This document shows, piece by piece, positions 24,122-32,309 of a DNA stretch of 64,000 nucleotides. Location of the stretch: NCBI RefSeq assembly GCF_019670005.1, contig NZ_AP019783.1, forward strand, positions 1,880,501 through 1,944,500, given 5' to 3'. The notes under the pieces are model-generated. The model had not been told where the DNA came from and ran no database searches. It saw only the letters and a list, made by a program, of their open reading frames with translations. The position numbers and the translations under genes were made by a program. Numbering within the stretch: the first letter of the stretch is position 1; each line of letters starts with the position of its first letter. Source of the stretch: Methylomagnum ishizawai. Lineage in GTDB: Bacteria; Pseudomonadota; Gammaproteobacteria; Methylococcales; Methylococcaceae.

Positions 24122-25486
24122 ATGGATTATTACAGCCTGAATCCCGCCACCGGCGTTTTGCTCCACACCCGCCCGGCCTGGACCGACGCCGAACTCGACG
24201 CCGCCCTGGCTCAAACCGCCGAGGCCGCGCCCGCGTGGCGGAATACCCCGCTGCCACAACGCGCCGCCATCCTGCGCCGCGCCGCCGCCTTATTGCGCGA
24301 ACGGCCCGATGCCTACGCCAGCCTCATCGTCCTGGAAATGGGCAAGCCCATCCACCAAGCCCGCGAGGAAATCGAAAAATGCGCCCTGGCCTGCGACTTC
24401 TACGCCGACCACGCCGCCCGCTGGTTGGAAGACGAAGCCATCGCCACCGAGGCCCGCGCCAGCTACGCCGCCTATGAGCCTATGGGCACGGTGTTGGCGG
24501 TGATGCCCTGGAACTTCCCGTTCTGGCAGGTGTTCCGTTGCGCCGCCCCGATCCTGGTGGCGGGCAATTGCGCTTTGTTGAAACACGCGCCCAACGTCCC
24601 CCAATGCGCCGCCGCCATCGACGAGCTATGGCGGGAAGCCGGGTTGCCGCCCGGCGTATTCCGCTGGCTGCCCATCACCCACGCCCAGGCGGAAGCCTTG
24701 ATCGCCGGGCCGCGGGTGCAGGCGGTCACGCTGACCGGCAGCGAAAAGGCCGGCCACCGCATCGCCGCCTTGGCGGGCGCGGCCCTCAAGAAAACCGTGC
24801 TGGAACTCGGCGGTTCCGATCCCTTCGTGGTGTTGGAAGATGCCGATATGGCGGAGGCGGTCGCCGCGGCGGTGACGGCGCGGTTCCAGAACGCGGGCCA
24901 AAGCTGCATCGCCGCCAAGCGCTTCATCTTGGTGGAGGCCATCGCCGACGAGTTCCTGGAACGGTTCCGTGCCGGGGTCGCGGCCTTGGCCGTGGGCGAT
25001 CCGCTGCGGGAAACCACCCAGGTCGGCCCCTTGGCCCGCGCCGATTTGCGCGGGGGCTTGCAGGCCCAGGTGGAAGCCTCGATCCGGCTCGGGGCCGTGC
25101 CGGTGTTGGGGTGCGCGCCTCTGGCGGGGCCAGGGTTTTTCTATGCGCCCTCGATCCTGGACCGGGTATGGCCCGGAATGCCCGCCTATGACGAGGAGGT
25201 GTTCGGTCCGGTCGCGGCTATCGTGCGGGCCGGGGACGCGGCGGAAGCCTTGGCGCTCGCCAACCGCCACCGCTACGGGCTGGGGGCTTCGGTATGGACG
25301 CGGGAGCGGGAACGGGGCGAACGCTTCGCCCGCGGCTTGGAATGCGGACTGGCCTTCGTCAATGGCGGGGTGCGGAGCGACCCGCGGTTGCCGTTCGGCG
25401 GGGTCAAGGCTTCGGGCTATGGGCGCGAACTCGGCGGGTTCGGGCTGCGCGAGTTCGTCAATGTCAAGACGGTGTGGGTGGATTGA
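24122..25486 (+). CDS. NAD(P)-dependent succinate-semialdehyde-type aldehyde dehydrogenase
   Basis: 454 residues. It has the aldehyde dehydrogenase core: cofactor segment VMPWNFPFWQ, glutamate in LELGGSDPF, catalytic Cys in NAGQSCIAAKR, and EEVFGPVAAI. The pattern FRCAAPILVAGNCALLKHAPNVPQ and the C-terminal GGVKASGYGREL are those of the succinate semialdehyde (Sad/GabD-like) group, but substrate range is wide. It is the third gene of the pyrF operon. A hairpin 11 nt downstream of the stop could terminate it. Confidence 0.88.
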   Translation: MDYYSLNPATGVLLHTRPAWTDAELDAALAQTAEAAPAWRNTPLPQRAAILRRAAALLRERPDAYASLIVLEMGKPIHQAREEIEKCALACDFYADHAARWLEDEAIATEARASYAAYEPMGTVLAVMPWNFPFWQVFRCAAPILVAGNCALLKHAPNVPQCAAAIDELWREAGLPPGVFRWLPITHAQAEALIAGPRVQAVTLTGSEKAGHRIAALAGAALKKTVLELGGSDPFVVLEDADMAEAVAAAVTARFQNAGQSCIAAKRFILVEAIADEFLERFRAGVAALAVGDPLRETTQVGPLARADLRGGLQAQVEASIRLGAVPVLGCAPLAGPGFFYAPSILDRVWPGMPAYDEEVFGPVAAIVRAGDAAEALALANRHRYGLGASVWTRERERGERFARGLECGLAFVNGGVRSDPRLPFGGVKASGYGRELGGFGLREFVNVKTVWVD

Positions 25487-25496
25487 CGGTGAGCAA

Positions 25497-25520
25497 CGGG
25501 GAACGGCGGTCCGCTCCCCG
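25497..25520. terminator. GC-rich hairpin between convergent genes
   Basis: Arms CGGGGAACGG and CCGCTCCCCG with one mismatch and a CGGT loop. It lies between the end of the aldehyde dehydrogenase gene and the end of the PEP-CTERM gene, which converge. No T-tract follows on either side, so termination strength is doubtful. Confidence 0.4.
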
Positions 25521-25531
25521 TCGGCTGGACT

Positions 25532-25696
25532 TCAGCCCCGCTTGCGGCCACGCCATTTGACGAAGGCCAGGGCGCCGGCTCCTAACGCCCACAGGCTCAA
25601 GGTCTCAGGCTCCGGGACCGGCGCTGCGGAAGCGATCTGGGAGATCAGCATCAGGGACACAATGCCGATGGCTTTGGAAAAAATGTTGTTGTTCAT
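25532..25696 (-). CDS. 54-residue PEP-CTERM mini-protein
   Basis: A tiny gene with AGGAG 8 nt before its ATG. It encodes a signal peptide (MNNNIFSKAIGIVSLMLIS, then SQIASA) with probable cleavage after ASA. This is followed directly by a complete PEP-CTERM sorting signal: VPEPETLSL, a hydrophobic helix, and the basic end KWRGRKRG. Almost nothing lies between cleavage site and sorting signal. PEP-CTERM tails are recognised by exosortase for surface anchoring or export; no exosortase is in the window. A good promoter precedes it, and it lies 140 bp after the glycosyltransferase gene. It could be a true small protein or the remnant of a longer one. Confidence 0.8.
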   Translation of the reverse strand: MNNNIFSKAIGIVSLMLISQIASAAPVPEPETLSLWALGAGALAFVKWRGRKRG

Positions 25697-25725
25697 AGGG
25701 CTTCTCCTGTGGAATGGAAAAAGGG

Positions 25726-25743
25726 GATGGCATCGATACCATC
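25726..25743. promoter_or_regulatory. Imperfect 18-bp dyad in the PEP-CTERM gene leader
   Basis: GATGGCATC / GATACCATC are inverted with one mismatch. The dyad lies at the predicted transcription start, between the -10 and the ribosome site, where a repressor or an RNA hairpin could act. Confidence 0.4.
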
Positions 25744-25750
25744 GCCAAAG

Positions 25751-25779
25751 ATTGTATTAAAAACAAGGCCCTACTGCAA
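25751..25779 (-). promoter_or_regulatory. Sigma70-type promoter of the PEP-CTERM mini-gene
   Basis: On the minus strand TTGCAG (25774-25779), 17-nt spacer, TACAAT (25751-25756). Predicted start near 25744, leaving about a 48-nt leader with AGGAG. Both hexamers match the consensus at four or five positions. Confidence 0.65.
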
Positions 25780-25836
25780 CCCCGGCGCTACGGATGGGGG
25801 GCCGCACCGGGTGGGCCCATCGGTCCCGCCCGGCGC

Positions 25837-26934
25837 TTAGGCCGGGCCGGAACCGCGCACGGCTTCCCGGTACACCGCGAATAGCCGTTCCCGCACCTCG
25901 TCCCAGGCATATCGCCGCACCGCAGCCAAGCCCGCCTCCCGCAGGCGTCCGTACAATTCCGCGTCTTCGAGCAGGCGGACGGCGGCGGCCGCCATGGCTT
26001 CGGCGTCGCCGGGCTTGACCAGCAGGGCGGTGGTTCCGTCCTCGACCAGATGGGGAATCCCGCCGACATCGGTGCTGACCACCGGCACCCCGGAAGCCAG
26101 CGCTTCCAGGATCGAGATCGGCATGTTGTCGGCCAGGCTGGGATTGAGCATGAGCCGGGCGTCCCGGTAGAGTTCGGCCATGCGCTCGTTGTCCAGGCGG
26201 CCGGTGAACCGCGTGGCCGGGGCGATGCCCAGTTCTTCCGCCAGCCGCCGCAGTGTTTCCAGGCGGGGACCGGAACCGGCCACGCTCAGCCGCGCCCTGG
26301 GGAAGCGTTCCCGCAGCCGGGCGAAGGCCCGCAGGGCGGTGGGGATGTCGTAGATATCCTCCAGGTTCCGCGCCACCACCACCTCGGGGGCGGCGTCCCC
26401 GGCACCCGCGCCGGTGGCCGGGGAGAAGCGCGATAGGTCGATGATATTGGGCACGATGCGGGGCGCGAAACCCCGGCGGCGGAACACCCCGTCCAGGAAG
26501 CCCGAAGGCACGGCGATCACGGTGGCCCGCCGCAGGGTCGGGCGCACCCAGGCGAAGGCGCGGGCGAAAAACTCCTCCGCCTCGCCGCCCCGGTAATTGA
26601 CCACCACCGGTACGCCGCGCAGCCGGGCGATCCAGACGGCGGGCGCGGCGAACAAATGCCAGGACCAGCCGGAATTCGCCATCACATGCATCAACCGGCA
26701 ACGCCCGGCGGCATTCCACAATTCCCTAAGGTATGGCAACAGGCGGAATAGCGCCCGCACGCCTTTCAGCCGCCCGGCCCAGGCGGGGCGGTAGGGCGCG
26801 TTGACCCGCACCACCACGACTTCGATCCCGGCTTCGGTCAAAAGGCGGGCCAGTTGCCGGGTTTGGTTGGCCATCCCGCCCGAGGGTGGCGGCAGCGGTC
26901 CCACCAAGGCCAGGGTGGCGAGGGGTGGGTTCAT
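25837..26934 (-). CDS. GT4-family glycosyltransferase
   Basis: 365 residues, GT-B fold. N-terminal domain begins LALVGPLPPPSGGMANQT, the usual acceptor-side glycine loop. The C-terminal nucleotide-sugar domain has ARLSVAGSGPRLETL, RFTGRLDNERMAELYRDA and the E-x7-E region NMPISILEALASGVPVVSTDVGG. It transfers a sugar from an activated donor to a glycan or lipid; substrate unknown. Its ATG overlaps the stop of the asparagine-synthase-like gene by 4 nt (ATGA), so the two are coupled. A start 11 codons earlier lies inside that gene and is less likely. Confidence 0.88.
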   Translation of the reverse strand: MNPPLATLALVGPLPPPSGGMANQTRQLARLLTEAGIEVVVVRVNAPYRPAWAGRLKGVRALFRLLPYLRELWNAAGRCRLMHVMANSGWSWHLFAAPAVWIARLRGVPVVVNYRGGEAEEFFARAFAWVRPTLRRATVIAVPSGFLDGVFRRRGFAPRIVPNIIDLSRFSPATGAGAGDAAPEVVVARNLEDIYDIPTALRAFARLRERFPRARLSVAGSGPRLETLRRLAEELGIAPATRFTGRLDNERMAELYRDARLMLNPSLADNMPISILEALASGVPVVSTDVGGIPHLVEDGTTALLVKPGDAEAMAAAAVRLLEDAELYGRLREAGLAAVRRYAWDEVRERLFAVYREAVRGSGPA

Positions 26935-28772
26935 AGTCCGCTCCCGCCAGCCTTGGCCGAGAACCATAGCTCCAACATCATCAAAATCCAGATCAATTCG
27001 CCGTAATAACCGGCGTGCCCCGATTGGTGCATCTGGATCGCCTCATCCAGGAACGAAGGCCGGAAATAGGGCCGGTCCTTGAGTTTCAGTACGTTGTCGT
27101 AGGCCAGTTCGCGCAGGGGCGGGTGTTCCTTGAGCCAGACGCCGAAGGGCAGGCCGAAGCCGTGCTTGGGTTTGTCGAGGATGGCCGGGGGCAGGAAGTC
27201 GGCCATGGCCCGCTTATAGAACCAGCGCAGTTTGCCCAGCCTGAGTTTCATGCCAGAGGGCACCCGGCAGGACAGTTCGACCACGGCGTCGTCCAGCATG
27301 GGATAGGCCACCGCCACCCCGGCCAACTCGCACATCTTGTTCACTTTCACCAGGTCGTTGTCGTGCAGGGTGGTTTTCCAATCCAGATACAGCATCCGGT
27401 TCAGCGCCGAAGCCCCCGCCGGGCGCTGATAGCTCGCGCGTTGGATTTCCAGCGGCGCGTCGCCATCGACCTGGGCCAGGAAATCGGCGGCGAACACCGC
27501 GTCCAGTTTGATCCGGTGCAGGAAGTTGTAATCGTGCAGGCGGTCGGGCAGCGGGGTCTTGGCCTGTTCGAGGTAGCGGACGAGCTTGCGCAAGGGGAAG
27601 GTGCCGGCCAGCGATTCCGGCAGCGCCCTGAACGCGGTTTCGATACCGCCGCGCACCGCGCCCGGCAAAGCCAGATAGGGCTGGAACAGCAGTTGTGTGG
27701 CATAGCGGGTGTTCCCGGCGAACAACTCGTCGCCGCCATCGCCGCCCAGCAATAAATCCATTCCGTGCGCCTTCGCCAGCTTGGCGCAGAAATAGGTGGG
27801 CAGGGCCGAGGAATTGCCGAAGGGTTCGTCGTAGGCGGCGGCGATCTTGGGGATGGCGGCGACGGCGTCGTCGGGGCCGAGGTAATACTCGTGCGCTTGG
27901 GTCTGGAAATGGGCGGCGGCGATGCGGGCGTAGGCCATCTCGTCGTAGCCCTCGACCGGGAAGCCCATGGAGAAGGTCGGGGCCGCGCCCGGCCTCGCCC
28001 GCGCCAAGGCGCCGGCCACGGTGGAGCTATCCAAGCCACCGCTCAGGAACGCGCCGACCTTGCGCCCGTCCGCGCCGAACCGGGCCACCGCTCCGAACAG
28101 CCCTTCGCGCAGGGCTTGCGCCAGTTCGGCCAGGGGCGCGGCGGTTTCGTTGAATCGGGGCTGCCAATAGCGCCGGACCTGGATTTCCCCGGCTTGGAAC
28201 AGCAGCAGTTCCGCGCCGTCCAGCTTGCGGAGGTGTTTATAGATGGAACCGGGGCTGGGGCAGTGGTGGGAATAGACATAGTCGAACACCGCCTGCGGAT
28301 CGATTTCCCCGCCCACGCCGGGATGGGCGCGGACGGCATCGGCGCTGGTGCCGAACACCAAGCCGGTGGCGGTGCGGGCGTAGAACAAATGGCGCTGGCC
28401 GATGCGGTCCAGGGCCAGGAGGGTGCGCTGTTGGGCCGGGTCGATCACCGCCAGGACGAACGCGCCCGCGAGTTCCCGCGCCAGGTCCGCGCCGTGGCGG
28501 CGGTAGGCCGCGGCCAGGGCGGCGGCGGGGCCGAGTTCCGCCGCGAGTTGGGCGAGTTCCGGGCTTTTCCACTGTGGATGGCCGATGAGCGCGGCCAGCA
28601 GGCCGTCGGCTTCCCGCCGCGCATCGCCGCCCCAGGCGGCGCAAAGGCCGGAGCCTTCCCGCGCCGAAGACCGGGGCAACGGGAACGGGGCGTCCCGTTC
28701 CACCCGGTCCAACAACGCCGCGGCTTCCGCCGGGTCCAGGGCCGGGTCGTGACAGCCGAACAATAAAGCCAT
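26931..28772 (-). CDS. Asparagine-synthase-like protein lacking the N-terminal catalytic Cys
   Basis: 613 residues with the two-domain layout of asparagine synthetase B. The C-terminal synthetase domain is intact: PP-loop GAFLSGGLDSSTVAG, LLGGDGGDELFAGNTRY and KHGFGLPFGVWL. The N-terminal glutaminase domain is present in outline (ELAGAFVLAVID, LDRIGQRHLFYA) but starts MALLFGCHDP, without the Cys2 nucleophile and without a clear RGPD-type glutamine site. Glutamine hydrolysis is probably lost, as in beta-lactam synthetase and lasso cyclase relatives; it may use ammonia or adenylate another substrate. I chose the ATG 9 nt after AAGGGG over one two codons upstream. Coupled to the glycosyltransferase. 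Confidence 0.82.
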   Translation of the reverse strand: MALLFGCHDPALDPAEAAALLDRVERDAPFPLPRSSAREGSGLCAAWGGDARREADGLLAALIGHPQWKSPELAQLAAELGPAAALAAAYRRHGADLARELAGAFVLAVIDPAQQRTLLALDRIGQRHLFYARTATGLVFGTSADAVRAHPGVGGEIDPQAVFDYVYSHHCPSPGSIYKHLRKLDGAELLLFQAGEIQVRRYWQPRFNETAAPLAELAQALREGLFGAVARFGADGRKVGAFLSGGLDSSTVAGALARARPGAAPTFSMGFPVEGYDEMAYARIAAAHFQTQAHEYYLGPDDAVAAIPKIAAAYDEPFGNSSALPTYFCAKLAKAHGMDLLLGGDGGDELFAGNTRYATQLLFQPYLALPGAVRGGIETAFRALPESLAGTFPLRKLVRYLEQAKTPLPDRLHDYNFLHRIKLDAVFAADFLAQVDGDAPLEIQRASYQRPAGASALNRMLYLDWKTTLHDNDLVKVNKMCELAGVAVAYPMLDDAVVELSCRVPSGMKLRLGKLRWFYKRAMADFLPPAILDKPKHGFGLPFGVWLKEHPPLRELAYDNVLKLKDRPYFRPSFLDEAIQMHQSGHAGYYGELIWILMMLELWFSAKAGGSGL

Positions 28773-28925
28773 GTGCATCCCCTTGGTTGCTGGTGCGGTG
28801 GAAATGGGCGGGGATTGTAGCGGGTTGGGGTTTGGGGCGGGTAGGTGGCGGGTTCGGCTTTGCCGGATATTCAAGGATGGGCCGGGCGCTTGCGCGGCGA
28901 AGGCATGTCGGGTACGGCGCGGCGT

Positions 28926-29008
28926 GTAGCCCGGATGGCGTGGACGGAATCCGGGAGCCCGGCGCTCCGTCCAAGCTCCCGGGTTCCACGGTGTTTCATC
29001 CGGGCTAC
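28926..29008. repeat. 83-bp palindromic hairpin repeat
   Basis: Perfect 12-nt ends GTAGCCCGGATG and CATCCGGGCTAC, with inner complementary arms (CGTGG...CCGGGAG / CTCCCGGG...CCACG) around a short centre. The element would fold into one long hairpin. This type of GTAGCCCGGATG repeat is widespread in proteobacterial genomes. It lies 16 bp beyond the stop of the RTX gene, where it could also shield or end transcripts. Confidence 0.8.
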
Positions 29009-29024
29009 GCGGAGTACATCGCCG

Positions 29025-32000
29025 CTAGACGGCGGTGAGGGCGTTATTCAGCAGGAGATGCGCCGCCCCGTTGTCGAACACATGGTAGGCGACGCCCACC
29101 AAGGTCACATCGGCCTTCTGGACCCAGCCGCCGTCGGAGAAGTGGTAATGATCCCCGGCGTTGCCGGTCACTCGCAGGGTGTTGCCGGTGTCGCTGAGGG
29201 CCAGCATGTCCCGCTTGGTGAATGTGAGGGTATTGTTGCCGCTGCCGGTCAGGTCGATGCTTTCGAGGCCGTCCAGGTGGTTGCGGAATTTCGCCAAATC
29301 GAGGTTCAGGCCGGAACCCGTCAGGGCCAGGGTGTCGGTGCCGCTGCCGCCGTCGATCTTCTGGAAACCCAAATCCGGCACCTTGATGAGATCGTTGCCC
29401 TGCCCGCCGTAGAACACATCCTTGCCGCCGCCGCCGGTCAGGGTGTCGTTGCCCTGGCCCGCGACGAAGCGCTCGGCGGCGCTGGTGCCGGTCAGGGTGT
29501 CGGCGTTGGCGGTGCCGAGTTTGGTCACGGCCCCGGTGAAGTTGCCGCCGTAGAGGATGTAGCTGGAACCCGAATAAGACCCGTGCGGGTCGGCCCCCCC
29601 AGCCCCGACGATGAGGTCGGCGTAGCCATCGCCATTGACATCGCCCGCCGCGCTGACCGACAAGCCCGACTGGTCATCCGCCGCCGCGCCGTCCAGCCGG
29701 AAGCCATTGGTTCCGTTGAGCGTGGACAGGTCCAGGCTGGCCGCGAACCCCGACGCCTTGCCGAACACCACGTAGCTGGAACCCGACTTAGACCCGTGCG
29801 GGTCGGCCCCATCGGCCCCGACGATGAGGTCGGCGTAGCCATCGCCATTGACATCGCCCGCCGCGCTGACCGACAAGCCCGACTGGTCATCCGCCGCCGC
29901 GCCGTCCAGCCGGAAGCCATTGGTTCCGTTGAGCGTGGACAGGTCCAGGCTGGCCGCGAACCCCGACGCCTTGCCGAACACCACATAGCTGGAACCCGAA
30001 TAAGACCCGTGCGGCTCGGCCCCATCGGCCCCGACGATGAGGTCGGCGTAGCCATCGCCATTGACATCGCCCGCCGCGCTGACCGACGAGCCCGAACTGT
30101 CATACGCCGCGCCGTCCAGCCGGAAGCCATTGGTTCCGTTGAGCGTGGACAGGTCCAGGCTGGCCGCGAACCCCGACGCCTTGCCGAACACCACGTAGCT
30201 GGAACCTGAATAAGACCCGTGCGGGTCGGCCCCAAAGGCCCCGACGATGAGGTCGGCGTAGCCATCGCCATTGACATCGCCCGCCGCGCTGACCGACGAG
30301 CCCGACTGGTCATCCGCCGCCGCGCCGTCCAGCCGGAAGCCATTGGTTCCGTTGAGCGTGGACAGGTCCAGGCTGGCCGCGAACCCCGACGCCTTGCCGA
30401 ACACCACATAGCTGGAACCCGAATAAGACCCGTGCGACTCGGCCCCCCAAGCCCCGACGATCAGGTCGGCGTAGCCATCGCCATTGACATCGCCCGTCGC
30501 GCTGATCGAAAAGCCCGACCAGTCATCCGCCGCCGCGCCGTCCAGCCGGAAGCCATTGGTTCCGTTGAGCGTGGACAGGTCCAGGCTGGCCGCGAACCCC
30601 GACGCCTTGCCGAACACCACGTAGCTGGAACCCGAATAAGACCCGTGCGGCTCGGCCCTAAAGGCCCCGACGATGAGGTCGGCGTAGCCATCGCCATTGA
30701 CATCGCCCGCCGCGCTGATCGAAAAGCCCGACCAGTCATCCGCCGCCGCGCCGTCCAGCCGGAAGCCATTGGTCCCGTTGAGCGTGGACAGGTCCAGGCT
30801 GGCCGCGAACCCCGACACCTTGCCGAACACCACATAGCTGGAACCCGAATTAGACCCGTGCGGGTCAGCCCCGGCGGCCCCGACGATGAGGTCTGCGAAG
30901 CCATCGCTATTGACATCGCCCGCCGCGCTGACCGGATGACCCGAATAGTCATCCGCCGCCACGCCATCCAACCGGAAGCCGTTGGTGCCATTCAGGCTGG
31001 ATAGCGCAACCACTCCGTTGATATGGAGCGCAACCCCACTATCCACCCACAGCGTGGCCCCGCCCTCGGTATAAACATGGTAGGTATGGCCGTTCGCGGT
31101 GGCGTCGGCGGCTTTGGTCCAGCCCCCGCCCGCGTTGACCACGCTGGCCGTCGTGCCATCCACGACCAGCTTGTCGCTGGTGCTGGAAAGCTTCAGCACC
31201 GCCGCCGCGGTGAGGTTGAGGGTATTGGCACCATTGAGATTGATGCCTTCCAGATTGTGGAGCTTCGATCCATGGGCGGTCAGGTCGAGCGTCAAGCCGG
31301 TCCCGCTCAACTTCAAGGTGTCGGTCCCGGTGCCGCCTTCCAGGTTTTGGAAGGCCAAGCTGGGGACGATCAAGGTATCATTGCCATCGCCACCATTGAG
31401 GTTATCCGCCCCGCCCAGGCCGTTCAGGACGTTGCCGAGGCTGTTGCCCACCAGCGTGTCGCCGAACACGCTGCCGATGAGGTTCTCGAAATTCAGCAGC
31501 GTGTCGGAACCGGAACCGCCCGTGGCCTGGGCCGTGGTCTTGCTCAGGTCCACCGTGATGGCGGCGGCGGCGTACTGGTAGGACACGGTGTCGTTGCCCG
31601 CGCCGCCATCCAGCGCGTTGTTCCCGGCGTTGGCGTAGATCGCATTGCCCAGGCTGTTGCCGGTGCCGTTGAGGTTGCCGCTGCCCGTCAGGATCAGGTT
31701 TTCGACCTTGGCGGGCAGGGTGTAGGTGGCGAGCGAGGAATTGACGGTGTCGATCTGGGTGGCGCTGGGGTTGGTCTCGACCACCTTGTCGCCGGCATTG
31801 TCCACCACGTATACGTCGTTGCCGTCGCCGCCCGTCATCGTGTCCGCGCCGCCGCGGCCATCGAGATAATCGGCCTGGGCGGTGCCGGTGAGCTTGTTGG
31901 CGGCGGCGTCGCTGGCGGTGCCGGAGGTGTCGTCGCCGATCAAGACCTTGCCGCCGCTGGCGAAGGTGAAATGGGCGCTGGCGACTTGATCCAGGGATAC

Positions 32001-32174
32001 GCCAGTCAGCTTGACGGTCTTGCCGCCGTAGGTGATCCAGAGGTCCGCGCCGTTCTGGGCGAAGGTGCCCGCGGTCGCCGCCAGGGTGGCGCTATCGAAA
32101 TTCAAGATATCCACGGCGGGATTGAAGGCCAGGGTTTGGTTTTGGGCCAAGGTGCCGAATTTATAGGTGGTCAT
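29025..32174 (-). CDS. Large RTX / FG-GAP repeat calcium-binding protein
   Basis: 1049 residues, no Sec signal; it begins MTTYKFGTLAQNQTLAFNPA, as many type I-secreted proteins do. Residues 95-275 have RTX-type nonapeptides (GGDGNDVYV, GGAGNDTVSY, GGDGNDTLIV). About residues 385-870 hold seven FG-GAP repeats of 71 residues each with DVNGDGYADLIVG calcium loops; seven is the count needed for one closed beta-propeller. More RTX motifs follow (GGGGKDVFYGGQGNDLIKV). A module of about 110 residues occurs on both sides of the propeller. The C-terminus is non-polar and RTX-like, so type I secretion is likely, but no transporter lies in the window. Likely surface or secreted adhesin; partner unknown. 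Confidence 0.85.
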   Translation of the reverse strand: MTTYKFGTLAQNQTLAFNPAVDILNFDSATLAATAGTFAQNGADLWITYGGKTVKLTGVSLDQVASAHFTFASGGKVLIGDDTSGTASDAAANKLTGTAQADYLDGRGGADTMTGGDGNDVYVVDNAGDKVVETNPSATQIDTVNSSLATYTLPAKVENLILTGSGNLNGTGNSLGNAIYANAGNNALDGGAGNDTVSYQYAAAAITVDLSKTTAQATGGSGSDTLLNFENLIGSVFGDTLVGNSLGNVLNGLGGADNLNGGDGNDTLIVPSLAFQNLEGGTGTDTLKLSGTGLTLDLTAHGSKLHNLEGINLNGANTLNLTAAAVLKLSSTSDKLVVDGTTASVVNAGGGWTKAADATANGHTYHVYTEGGATLWVDSGVALHINGVVALSSLNGTNGFRLDGVAADDYSGHPVSAAGDVNSDGFADLIVGAAGADPHGSNSGSSYVVFGKVSGFAASLDLSTLNGTNGFRLDGAAADDWSGFSISAAGDVNGDGYADLIVGAFRAEPHGSYSGSSYVVFGKASGFAASLDLSTLNGTNGFRLDGAAADDWSGFSISATGDVNGDGYADLIVGAWGAESHGSYSGSSYVVFGKASGFAASLDLSTLNGTNGFRLDGAAADDQSGSSVSAAGDVNGDGYADLIVGAFGADPHGSYSGSSYVVFGKASGFAASLDLSTLNGTNGFRLDGAAYDSSGSSVSAAGDVNGDGYADLIVGADGAEPHGSYSGSSYVVFGKASGFAASLDLSTLNGTNGFRLDGAAADDQSGLSVSAAGDVNGDGYADLIVGADGADPHGSKSGSSYVVFGKASGFAASLDLSTLNGTNGFRLDGAAADDQSGLSVSAAGDVNGDGYADLIVGAGGADPHGSYSGSSYILYGGNFTGAVTKLGTANADTLTGTSAAERFVAGQGNDTLTGGGGKDVFYGGQGNDLIKVPDLGFQKIDGGSGTDTLALTGSGLNLDLAKFRNHLDGLESIDLTGSGNNTLTFTKRDMLALSDTGNTLRVTGNAGDHYHFSDGGWVQKADVTLVGVAYHVFDNGAAHLLLNNALTAV
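29560..31010 (-). repeat. Seven tandem 213-bp repeats in the FG-GAP gene
   Basis: The same segment (for example the TTCCGTTGAGCGTGG block on the plus strand) recurs at 29711, 29924, 30134, 30347, 30560 and, with one change, 30773. Spacing is 213 bp except one 210-bp interval from a lost codon. The copy nearest the protein N-terminus (about 30800-31010) is the most diverged. Nucleotide identity is far higher than needed for the fold. Confidence 0.9.
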
Positions 32175-32309
32175 GCGGTTGCCTGTGGGTGTGGGAGTAA
32201 GACGCCGGTTTTTACATGATTGGGGTTGTTATGCGTGGCCAGGGTACAGGAGGATTTCCAGCGTTTTAAAAATACCCGCCTTGGCAGTCCGACGGGCGGG
32301 GCTTTGGGA

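Noticed and set aside
28845-31004. Long plus-strand open frames opposite the FG-GAP repeats
   Set aside because: They repeat with the gene, have no ribosome site and mirror a GC-rich coding strand.
29560-31010. Regular 213-bp repeats taken as a possible CRISPR-like array
   Set aside because: They are in frame in one protein and encode FG-GAP units; no unique spacers.
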